NCBI GenBank assembly: GCA_028689245.1
Contig: JAQTWO010000001.1
Coordinates: forward strand, 1 to 49,058
Source: Candidatus Altimarinota bacterium
GTDB lineage: Bacteria > Patescibacteriota > Gracilibacteria > BD1-5 > UBA2023
Length of the DNA stretch: 49,058 bases
Direction: 5' to 3'
The notes beneath the pieces are model-generated. The model did no database searches. It saw nothing but the letters and a program-made list of their open reading frames with translations, and was not told where the DNA came from. Both the position numbers and the translations under genes were made by a program. Below, one piece after another: positions 19,005-25,995 of this stretch. Numbering within the stretch: the stretch's first letter is position 1; every line of letters begins with the position of its first letter.

Positions 19005-19346
19005 TTACATATTAAAAAGATCGCTGACAGATTTGGTATTCTTAAGTCCTTCTCGAACTTTTGAGATATCCGCATCTTTTATGGCTTCATTTTTCCGAGT
19101 ATTCTCTACCGTTTTCTTCAGCTGTTCGACAAACTGAGTCGGCGGAGTATTGATCCCCATAATGTTCATCTCTGCTTTGATGACTCAGGAAGCCTGACAT
19201 TGGGGACAGATAACCTCCATATTGAGACTATTTCCCGCCGTTCCGAGAATATGGATATTTTGTTCGGTCGCTTTGGATCCGCATTCTTTGCAGGCAAAGT
19301 GGGTAAGGGTCGTTTCGACGATATTTTTTATGATGAAGTAGTTCAT
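19005..19346 (-). CDS. Small zinc-ribbon protein
   Basis: A 113-residue protein. CKEC near residue 19 and CPQC near residue 50 form a plausible four-cysteine zinc ribbon; the rest is a helical, charged C-terminus. A single in-frame TGA follows the second pair (ASGVIK). Because the ORF is split by that TGA it would be missed with the standard code. Upstream lies a CIRCE-like operator (19453-19479), which would place this gene and the following coiled-coil gene under HrcA-type heat-shock control. Function unknown. Confidence 0.75.
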
Positions 19347-19452
19347 ATTGATATGATTGAAGAAGTAGAAAGCATTTTACTCTGTTTTCTGGATTTATAC
19401 AATTTTCTCGAGATTTTTCCCTTGACAATCCGTTGTATGCTTACATTGATTA

Positions 19453-19479
19453 TTAGCACACAATACGTGCATGTGCTAA
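19453..19479. promoter_or_regulatory. CIRCE-like inverted repeat (HrcA operator)
   Basis: TTAGCACAC-N9-ATGTGCTAA, 27 bp, compared with the established HrcA operator TTAGCACTC-N9-GAGTGCTAA: three mismatches out of 18 and identical spacing. The surrounding dyad extends to 12 bp per arm (19449-19483). Confidence 0.65.
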
Positions 19480-19505
19480 TAATATGGAATCTATAAAAAA
19501 GTCAA
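19479..19505 (-). promoter_or_regulatory. Promoter of the zinc-ribbon gene, abutting the CIRCE-like site
   Basis: On the minus strand TTGACT (19500-19505), 15-nt spacer, TATTAT (19479-19484). The -10 box touches the CIRCE-like repeat, the usual geometry for HrcA repression. The leader to the start codon is about 125 nt. Confidence 0.5.
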
Positions 19506-19601
19506 ATAAAAAAATCGAAAGTATGGAGTTTTAAAGTGTTCGATTCCTCTCTCATCACAGATACACGCACTCATTTTTTACCCAAATCATACAGGAAATT
19601 T

Positions 19602-20048
19602 CTATAAAAATTGGTACATACAAATACCGCCAGCAGTTGCCACATTGAGGGATTGTTTCTGTCCGAGCATTGGGATTTCGACACAATAGTCGGCAATATC
19701 TATGATTTCTCTCTGAACACCCCCGATTTCATTTCCGAGAACCAGGCAGATATTCTCATGTCTCCATTCGCTCATCCGATGAAAATCGATACTCTTGGGG
19801 GTCTGCTCCAGGACGAAAATCTTGTACCCCAAACTCTGGAGATTTTTTAGGCAAAAAATAGGATCCTTAAAATATTCCCAAGCTACAAAATTCTCAGCTC
19901 CGATGGCAGTCTTGCTTATCTCCTTCCGAGGAGGAGTCGGAGTGAATCCCGTAAGGATAATCTTCTCGAATCCTGCTCCGTCACAGGTTCGGAAAAGAGC
20001 TCCTACATTGAGGACGGAACGGATATTGTCAAGCATGAGTATTTTCAT
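19602..20048 (-). CDS. SpoU/TrmH-family RNA 2'-O-methyltransferase
   Basis: A 148-residue SPOUT methyltransferase: LDNIRSVLNVGALFRTCDG (motif 1), LVLGNEIGGV (motif 2) and IPMLGQKQSLNVATAGGI (motif 3, the knotted SAM site). It is small, with no N-terminal substrate-binding domain, like TrmL/YibK-type tRNA methyltransferases. The ATG at 20046-20048 fits motif 1 placed at residue 6; a longer upstream reading overlaps dnaJ and is a shadow. It lies 14 bases after dnaJ. The target, tRNA or rRNA, is not determinable here. Confidence 0.9.
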   Translation of the reverse strand: MKILMLDNIRSVLNVGALFRTCDGAGFEKIILTGFTPTPPRKEISKTAIGAENFVAWEYFKDPIFCLKNLQSLGYKIFVLEQTPKSIDFHRMSEWRHENICLVLGNEIGGVQREIIDIADYCVEIPMLGQKQSLNVATAGGICMYQFL

Positions 20049-20062
20049 TTGAACGAGAGGAG

Positions 20063-20770
20063 TTATATTTGATCTTTGATGCTCTCCAAAAGTTTTCGGA
20101 TATTCTCTGGGATATCTTTTGGCATCTTCCCTTCGACGATCACATACATATCTCCTATCTCTCCAGCACTCTGTCGTCCTTTTCATTTGATGCGGAACTT
20201 GGTTCCGGACTTGGTTCCGGTGGGAACTGTGAGAGTCAGATGTTTACTATAGACCGTTTCCACATCGAGCTTGGTTCCGAGAATCAGGTCGAAAATAGGT
20301 ACTTCCACGGTTTTCGTCACATCGAGCGATGGTTTCTCCGGTTCTTTTTCCTGAGCTCGTCCAAAATCCTCTCTCTGGGATGTTCTCCCCTTCTGTCTCG
20401 CACCCCCTCACATCCCGCCACCGAAAAGGTCTCCGAGGTCAAACTCGAAGTTTTGTGAACCTCCGCCACGTGCCCCTCCTCCGAACTGGGAGAAAATATC
20501 CTCAAATCCGCCGAATCATTGTCCACCGCCTCCAGCACCGCCGAATCATCCGGCAGTAGAACCGAATGTATCGTACTCTTTACGTTTTTTTGCGTCTCAG
20601 AGTACCTCGTAGGCTGCACCTATCTCTTTGAACTTGTCTTCTGCTTTTTTATCTCCTTTATTCTTGTCAGGATGATACTGCATCGCAAGTTTGCGATATG
20701 CTTTCTTGATCTCATCCTGGGTCGCGGATTTCGCAACTCCGAGAATGGAATACGGGTCTTTGTGTGACAT
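20063..20770 (-). CDS. dnaJ: DnaJ-family co-chaperone (CbpA-like, no zinc finger)
   Basis: A 235-residue J-domain protein. [21 protein letters not shown] (HPD) and KEYDTFG make up the J domain (residues 1-70); a Gly/Phe-rich linker (residues about 70-130) contains three TGA glycines (five TGAs in the gene); then a single C-terminal substrate-binding domain. The cysteine-rich zinc finger of true DnaJ is absent and the C-terminal region is about half the usual length. It would stimulate DnaK. It sits between the recombinase and SpoU genes, and a CIRCE-like site lies downstream, not upstream. Confidence 0.92.
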
Positions 20771-20787
20771 GGTATAAAGATAAAAGA

Positions 20788-21633
20788 TTATAAAGGACTC
20801 TTGATCTGTATGAGAGTATTTTTCATGACTTTTGTATAAATTTGTGTCGTACGGATATTTGCATGCCCGAGAAGTTCCTGGATATATCGGATATCCGTGC
20901 CGTTTTCGAGCAAATGGGTCGCGAAACTATGCCTGAGACTGTGAAACGTTGCCTCCTTTTTGATACCTGATCGTTTGAGTGCACTTGCGAAAATGATTTG
21001 AGCGGTACGGGTCGTGAGCCCACCGCCACGTTCACTTTCGAAGAAGTAATCATCCCCATTTTTGAATGTGATAATCTGACCGATATCCGAGCGAAGTTTG
21101 TCGGAAAAAAGAGTGATGCGATCTTTTTGTCACTTGGCTCATTGGAGATGGATCGTGAGACTCTCCAAGTCAAAATTCTTCACTCGCAAATGGACTACTT
21201 CACTCACGCGGAGTCACGAACCATAGGAAAGAGCGAGCAAGAGTCGGTGTTTTTTATTGTCTACGACAGAGAGTATCTGTTCTATCTCTTGTCTCGAAAG
21301 TACACTCGGAAGTTTATTCGGCGCTTTGGAGAGTTTGATGTCGAACATGCCCCTGTCCTGACCTTTCCCATCTGAAGAGATATGGACAATATTGTTTACA
21401 AAAAACTTTATCGCCTCTTTGTACAGATTGACCGTTTTCGGAGCTTTTCCTTGCTTCTGGAGCAAGAGGACATAATCGATAATCTTCTCTCGATTAATGA
21501 TAGAGATATCACCCCCGATGTACTCCAGAAAATAACGAACGCAGGTCACATACGCTCTGAGGGTTTTCGGGCTGTAGTTTCTCTGTCTCAACTCTCGTTC
21601 CAGAGAGAGGAGATAATTTTGCATTTGCACCAT
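20788..21633 (-). CDS. Tyrosine recombinase (XerC/XerD-like; possible cassette integrase)
   Basis: A 281-residue integrase. The N-terminal SAM-like domain ([20 protein letters not shown]) is followed by the catalytic domain with GSGLRVSE (Arg I), a GQKDR lysine hairpin, HSLRH and [14 protein letters not shown] (His/Trp position and nucleophile Tyr). Three TGAs are glycines, one within GSGLR. It lacks the roughly 50-residue extra segment that marks integron IntI proteins, so by length it is Xer-like. However, it is divergent from an attC-bearing cassette array and its start lies 88 bp from the first GTTAGGC core, exactly where IntI would be. It could be the chromosomal Xer, the cassette integrase, or both. 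Confidence 0.92.
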
Positions 21634-21669
21634 ATTTTCGTATACTCAAGGTACTACTCAACTGTTCGT

Positions 21670-21697
21670 ATAATATACAGATTTCGTATGAAATCAA
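21670..21697 (-). promoter_or_regulatory. Promoter of the recombinase-dnaJ-spoU operon
   Basis: On the minus strand TTGATT (21692-21697), 16-nt spacer, TATTAT (21670-21675), about 37 bases before the recombinase ATG. Confidence 0.55.
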
Positions 21698-21720
21698 GTT
21701 TATTTCTCGGATAAAGGAGA

Positions 21721-21727
21721 GTTAGGC
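21721..21727 (+). other. attI-like recombination core
   Basis: GTTAGGC matches the integron core GTTRRRY. It is the first base set of the cassette block: the following gene's attC begins with the complementary GCCTAAC (22939), as expected if cassette 1 runs from 21722 to 23030. No second core was found to its left. Confidence 0.55.
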
Positions 21728-21852
21728 GACATATTTCCAAGTCTCTTTTGAAAATAAGGAACGAGTGAAAAATTTTCTTAATTTTAATGAGGGGAAATAA
21801 GGAGTTTTCTCCGCTGTCGCTCCGAAAACGATTTTATTTAAAAAAAATAATT

Positions 21853-22788
21853 ATGAATAATCAAAATATAAACAAAGTTTGTGAAATTGTCTTTAAAAAA
21901 GAACCTTTAAGAATTACTAAAAAAACAGTTGGTATTTGTAATGAAGTTTGTGAAATAGAATTTGAAAATGAGAGTTATATTTTAAGAATGAACGAAGAAA
22001 AAAAATATCTATACGGAACACATAAGTTTCTTCCGATTTTTCAAAAATTACAAATTACAACCCCAAAAATTATCGCAGATGATTATTCAAAAACACAATT
22101 TTCTTTTTGCTATCAAATTTTAAGTAAAATAGAAGGACAAGATCTAGGAGTAGTTATTCATGATATAAATGAAAATAATTTAAAATCAATTGCCTCAGAA
22201 ATATCTGCTATTTTTGATAAATTCAAATCTCTTCCCCTAGAAAATACTTTTGGAGAAATAACAGGCTTAGATGAAGAAAAATATAATAGCCTGACGGAAA
22301 TAATTGATAATCAGAAAAAAACAATTTTGGAAAGAAATGAAAAAACAAAAGTTATAGATCAAGAAACAATTGATATAATGAATAATTTAATCAACACCTA
22401 TCAAAATTATTTTTTGCAAGTAAAACCAAGATTATATTATGACGATATTTGTTCAAAAAATGTAATGATTCATGATGGTAAATTTAGCGGACTTGTAGAT
22501 TTAGATTTCCTTATGAAAGGTGATTATCTTGAGGCAATTGGAAGAATAATCGCAAGTTGGTATGGAAAAAAACATGAAGAGATTTATATTAACGAAATTA
22601 TAAAATTGCAAAAACTAGATGAATATGATCAGAAAATTGTTAAAATGTATGCAATACTAAATTTGATTTACTGGACTAGCGAGGAAGGTATAAAATTCAA
22701 CAGTAATTCGACTGGAGTAATAAACTGGGAAAATGTAGAAAACAAAAAAAAGCAAATTGTCGGATTGTATAATGAAATAAAAGAATAA
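21853..22788 (+). CDS. Aminoglycoside phosphotransferase/choline-kinase-like protein (cassette 1)
   Basis: A 311-residue kinase-fold protein. YYDDICSKNVMIHDGKF near residue 197 resembles the catalytic loop of APH-family enzymes (usually HGDxxxxN; here YDDICSKN keeps the Asp and Asn), and GLVDLDF is the metal-binding DxD segment. VCEIEFENESYILRMN near the start fits the nucleotide loop and the lysine/arginine strand. No TGA occurs in 312 codons and the gene is far more AT-rich than the recombinase beside it, indicating an origin outside the host gene pool. The substrate is unknown; antibiotic resistance should not be assumed. It is the only gene between the attI-like core and attC 1. Confidence 0.75.
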   Translation: MNNQNINKVCEIVFKKEPLRITKKTVGICNEVCEIEFENESYILRMNEEKKYLYGTHKFLPIFQKLQITTPKIIADDYSKTQFSFCYQILSKIEGQDLGVVIHDINENNLKSIASEISAIFDKFKSLPLENTFGEITGLDEEKYNSLTEIIDNQKKTILERNEKTKVIDQETIDIMNNLINTYQNYFLQVKPRLYYDDICSKNVMIHDGKFSGLVDLDFLMKGDYLEAIGRIIASWYGKKHEEIYINEIIKLQKLDEYDQKIVKMYAILNLIYWTSEEGIKFNSNSTGVINWENVENKKKQIVGLYNEIKE

Positions 22789-22791
22789 GGT

Positions 22792-22846
22792 GTTTTGGGC
22801 TACGGGCATTCACCCCTTTAATTCCCCTCTGCCCTTCGCCCAAAAC
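22792..22846. terminator. Inverted repeat after cassette 1 gene
   Basis: GTTTTGGGC (22792-22800) and GCCCAAAAC (22838-22846) are perfect complements 37 bases apart, directly after the stop codon. Could terminate or protect the transcript; no T run follows. Confidence 0.4.
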
Positions 22847-22938
22847 GAAAATTTTTCACTCGGACAAATGATAAAAGAGACTTGGAAATACGCTAAAGCC
22901 ACATTGCATTCTCACTCCGCTATCGCTTCGTTCGGGTC

Positions 22939-23036
22939 GCCTAACACAGTATATCTGGCTCGCTCCTGCCGTCGCTCGACCCATATTTGCCTCCGTTATC
23001 GCTACGGCAAACATCAGATATACTGAAACGTTGTGC
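22939..23036 (+). other. attC-like site 1 (98 bp)
   Basis: GCCTAAC, one spacer base A, CAGTATATCTG, a 57-base loop region containing a further TGCCGT/ACGGCA stem, CAGATATACTG, spacer AAAC, GTTGTGC. The 11-bp inner arms are perfectly complementary and the outer cores fit RYYYAAC and GTTRRRY-like sequences. This is the imperfect-palindrome layout of integron attC sites with an unpaired spacer. Strand exchange would fall between 23030 and 23031. Confidence 0.75.
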
Positions 23037-23121
23037 AATATATTTAAAAGCTCTTTTTTAGGATTTTTATAAAAGGGGGTAAAAAAATAAGGTAAAAATT
23101 TATAATTTAATCACATTATAT

Positions 23122-23475
23122 ATGATTCAAGAAGTTATTATAATTTTGCAAAAACTAAAAATAGGAAGAATATTCATTATTTCATTAATTCTACCAATTA
23201 TACTAATAGTTGTTTCCTTTTTTGATTATAAAAGTAAGCCTGGTATGTGTGGCAGTTGGAATGAAATTAAATCTGGCATATCACATCCTTGTAGTAGCTA
23301 CTACGAATTCATGACTAATAATGGATTAAATTTACAACTTGGATTAATAATAGTTACTTTTATATCGGTTTTATTAATTTCTTTAACAATATCTTGTTTT
23401 TACAATAAAATGTATAAAGCAGGTTCCTTTATTTTGATAAGTATTTTGGTGCGAGTATTATCACTATTTTTCTAA
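23122..23475 (+). CDS. Small membrane protein (cassette 2)
   Basis: A 117-residue protein with three hydrophobic segments (residues about 15-33, 73-92, 98-116) and an extracytoplasmic-type loop holding CGSW and HPCSSYY (two cysteines that could pair). There are no TGA codons. I do not recognise the family. It is the sole gene of cassette 2 (23031-23715), bounded by attC-like sites, and resembles the short membrane proteins common in cassette arrays. A hairpin terminator follows. Confidence 0.7.
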   Translation: MIQEVIIILQKLKIGRIFIISLILPIILIVVSFFDYKSKPGMCGSWNEIKSGISHPCSSYYEFMTNNGLNLQLGLIIVTFISVLLISLTISCFYNKMYKAGSFILISILVRVLSLFF

Positions 23476-23488
23476 GCACAGAGTTTTC

Positions 23489-23509
23489 AGTGCTTTTTCC
23501 AAAAGCACT
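23489..23509 (+). terminator. Terminator of cassette 2 gene
   Basis: AGTGCTTTT-TCC-AAAAGCACT, a perfect 9-bp stem followed by TTTACCCCCTTTT, starting 13 bases after the stop codon. Confidence 0.65.
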
Positions 23510-23627
23510 TTTACCCCCTTTTATAAAAATAAGGAATAATGACAATTTTATAAAAAAGAGTTTTTCAATACACTCTCCGCTATCGCTACGATCCATATTG
23601 CATTTTGCTCCCTATTGTCGCAAGGTC

Positions 23628-23721
23628 GCACAACAGCTTCTATGAGGTTCGCTCGTTGCACTTCGTTCTCCCATATTTTGCTCATACTTCGCAAAACATC
23701 TCATAGAAGCAAACGTTAGGC
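23628..23721 (+). other. attC-like site 2 (94 bp)
   Basis: GCACAAC, spacer A, GCTTCTATGAG, loop of 53 bases, CTCATAGAAGC, spacer AAAC, GTTAGGC. The inner arms are perfect 11-bp complements; spacers are identical to those of attC 1. Its left core GCACAAC is complementary to GTTGTGC at the end of attC 1, which is what excision of cassette 2 (23031-23715) as a circle requires. Confidence 0.78.
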
Positions 23722-23813
23722 GAAATGTTTTACAACCTATCTTTAAGATTTTTAAAATGATGAAACAATATTCATAATCTTAACAGTTTTTATAATTTTA
23801 CTTTCTCAGTATC

Positions 23814-24446
23814 ATGGTACTATCAATTCTTAAAGAAAAAGAATCAACTTTTTTCAGTCCTGAAGAAAAATTTTGGACATGGTTTCTTCAGAACGATGAA
23901 AATCTTTTTAATTTTGAGAGAAACCAAGAAAAAGTATTTGATATGCTGGCATATGAATTATCTCAAGTTCATCCAGATCTTACTTTTGAATTTGGACCAG
24001 TTCTTGAAAATACCAAAAGAGAATTTGTAATAAGTGCTGGGGGGATTAAAAAGGCATTTCCTGCAGTAGAGAATTTATATAATAGCTCACCAAAGATAGA
24101 AAAATGGATTATTACCAAATTCAGACCAAGAAGAGAACCTCTGCATTCAGAAATGAGTTTTTGAAACAGAACCTTCAAAATGGAAGATATATTCTTTAAA
24201 CTTTATGAGGACAATCAAAAAGTAGGTATACAAATTTTCATAAAAGATTTTACTCAAGATGAATACGAAATTTTTGCTCAAATCGGATATCTATATCTTG
24301 ATTCTGCCCTTGGTGAATATGATCTTGAAACAAAAGTTGGTTTTGTAGAATTTCTTGGAATAGATTCTGAATATTTTTTGAAAGCAAGAAAAATAGACAA
24401 TCTTTCATCTGACTTCAATGAAGTTTATAAGAAAGTACAGAAATAA
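23814..24446 (+). CDS. Conserved hypothetical protein (cassette 3)
   Basis: A 210-residue protein if the TGA at 24162-24164 is read as glycine (MSFGNRTF); otherwise a 116-residue ORF followed by an 88-residue one. The two halves form one continuous protein: TFEFGPV, REFVISAGGIKKAFPAV and KFRPRR in the first half, then KMEDIFFKLY and VGIQIFIKDF in the second. These belong, as far as I recall, to one family of uncharacterised bacterial proteins, which favours read-through. If so, this cassette has already adapted to code 25, whereas the genes of cassettes 1 and 2 show no TGA. Function unknown. Confidence 0.7.
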
Positions 24447-24607
24447 CCAATATAAGACACGCCACTCAAACCCCAAATAGTCATCTAACGGAGACCTCTG
24501 GCTTTTCTTCAATTCTTATGATTATCACGAAATATCAGATACATTGCAAACGATAAATTCCTGTTGCACTCTTGCTCCGATTGTGCCTCGGGCCCCCTCG
24601 GTTTTAG
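24447..24607. other. Right edge of the cassette block, no gene seen
   Basis: 160 bases without a convincing ORF. A complete third attC was expected here; only a lone ATCTAAC (about 24482-24488) and a later AAACG were found, without complementary arms. The edge of the array may therefore be deleted or decayed. Confidence 0.4.
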
Positions 24608-25033
24608 CTAGACTATTTCCCAATCTTCAATTTCCCCTTCTATAAGGGAAAAACTCGGGTGGAGTCGAATCGGAGAAGATTCAAGCAATGGAATCCTCTC
24701 CGGATTACGAACCAAAAGTTTTCGTCGTAAATGACTCTTCTCGTATGAGATCTGTCCCGTAGTTACTGCGATGTCCTGAACTGGATAACATTTTTCAATT
24801 TTGGAAGCATCGAATACATATCATCGTTTCGTGGCCTCTGTCACAATCTCCGAAAGATAGTAACCAATCGCCCCAATAGGATTGGGATGAGCACGAAAAC
24901 GGATAAGTTGTGGATGATTTTTATATCCTTTTGTCCGATTCTGGAGGACTTTTTGAGCTAAAAGACCCTCTCTCCAAACAGCGAGCAGTCATTGTCTATC
25001 AAGATATGAGGGGTGAAGTGACCAGAGTCGCAT
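24608..25033 (-). CDS. Pyrimidine dimer DNA glycosylase family protein
   Basis: A 141-residue protein whose start MRLWSLHPSYLDRQGLLA and following WREGLLAQKV and GYKNHPQL are the signature of the Pyr_excise family (T4 endonuclease V-like domain; many bacterial members are uncharacterised). RFRAHPNPIGAIGYYL continues the family pattern. Two TGAs are glycines, one in the signature (RQGLL). If active, it would excise UV dimers. It ends a minus-strand series with dcd and leuS and lies 13 bases from the acidic protein gene. Confidence 0.85.
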
Positions 25034-25046
25034 ACGTTATGATATT

Positions 25047-25256
25047 TTATTCATCGAAATAAGCTCCGCTCGCATAGATATCGTCATCCGCATTCGGGTC
25101 GAATGTTTGGAGTTTGTGTCCAGCATTCTCTTCTTCTTCCAATTCTTCAACGTCATCCAAAGTGACCTCTAAATCAAGCTCATTATCCATTACTCATTCA
25201 TCATCAAGAAGAAGTTCGTCTTCTTCTTTTTCGTCTTTCTGAAACGGTGGAGTCAT
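25047..25256 (-). CDS. Small acidic protein
   Basis: A 69-residue protein, very rich in Asp and Glu (KEEDELLLDDE, EELEEEEN), split by one TGA at codon 22. No known domain. The ATG is 33 bases downstream of dcd and the stop is 13 bases before the glycosylase gene, so it is probably cotranscribed. An acidic tail-like protein could be a binding partner or regulator, which is speculation. Confidence 0.6.
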
Positions 25257-25289
25257 AGGTATTAAAAATGAGAAACTAAATACAGATAA

Positions 25290-25835
25290 TTAACCAACTT
25301 TTTTTTCAACGAAACTATTCCAATTATTTTCATGATATCTGCCGACTTTATCGTAGGTTTTTGATGAGGGAGAGGAAAGCATAGAAAAGGTTAACTGAGC
25401 TATCTCCATCTTTGGTCTCAATATAATTGGTATATTATTGAGATTACTGAGTTCAAATGCGATATTGAGAAAATGTCCCGGATTGATAAGTCCTGCGGTA
25501 TTATGCACTACAAGTCCTATTCTTGCAAGGCTCGATTTTCCAGAAAGTTGTATGAGATAATGATTCGATCCAAAATAATCCCATGAAAAACCGAGAATAC
25601 TCACTCCAGGATGGAGGACGAATTCCTCCCCGTCCTCTATATGTACCTCTCTCATCTGAGGAAGTATTTTTCGAGCCGGATCAATGATGGGAGTTAAATG
25701 AGAATCCGTAATCAAAAATTTATTACCAAGCAATATATCATATGATGCCGCCTGAAGTCTTTTTTCGTCGAAACCTTTCAGAACAATCTCTCAAGACTCC
25801 ACCCCTTTTTTTATATCGATATCGGAAAGATACAT
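25290..25835 (-). CDS. dcd: dCTP deaminase / dUTPase-like
   Basis: A 181-residue protein of the Dcd/dUTPase superfamily. MYLSDIDI and LQAASYDILLG match the Dcd N-terminus; GKSSLARIGLVVHNTAGLI corresponds to the SSxxR triphosphate-binding motif, and NIAFELSN to the strand with the catalytic Glu. The start at 25833-25835 is needed for the N-terminal motif and includes one TGA (VESGEIV). It supplies dUTP, and so dTMP, in pyrimidine metabolism. It lies between leuS and the acidic protein gene. Confidence 0.88.
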
Positions 25836-25849
25836 ATAAAATATGATAG

Positions 25850-25969
25850 TTAAAAATTAGAAAACGGTCTGCTCAAATGAGATTTGATATTCGATATTCA
25901 TTCCCCATAGATCTTTTGTTTGAGTATGTCCTTCATATCTTGGATACCCCCTCGTGGCGAAGCGAACAT
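25850..25969 (-). CDS. Candidate small ORF between leuS and dcd
   Basis: 39 residues from the ATG at 25967-25969 (28 from an internal ATG, MKDILKQKIYGEG), containing one TGA as glycine and ending in TAA. It is basic, with no recognised domain. Supported only by its position, with 26 bases to leuS and 14 to dcd, and by reasonable codon use. Confidence 0.35.
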
Positions 25970-25995
25970 CGATCAATATATGTTTTGATATATTC

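Larger units (their letters stand above)
23064..23529. repeat. 21-bp perfect inverted repeat framing the cassette 2 gene
   Basis: TTTTTATAAAAGGGGGTAAAA (23064-23084) has its exact complement at 23509-23529, just outside the ORF at 23122-23475. Purpose unknown: possibly transcript end pairing. Confidence 0.75.

Noticed and set aside
19484-19534. 16-codon plus-strand ORF after the CIRCE-like repeat
   Set aside because: Very short, Lys-rich, no conserved feature; the repeat fits better with the minus-strand promoter.
20788-21633. Calling the recombinase IntI outright
   Set aside because: It lacks the IntI-specific extra segment between the lysine hairpin and HxLRH, so it is described as Xer-like with a possible cassette role.
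24447-24607. Third attC site closing the cassette array
   Set aside because: Searched for GCCTAAC/GTTAGGC cores with complementary arms; only isolated core-like heptamers without arms were found.
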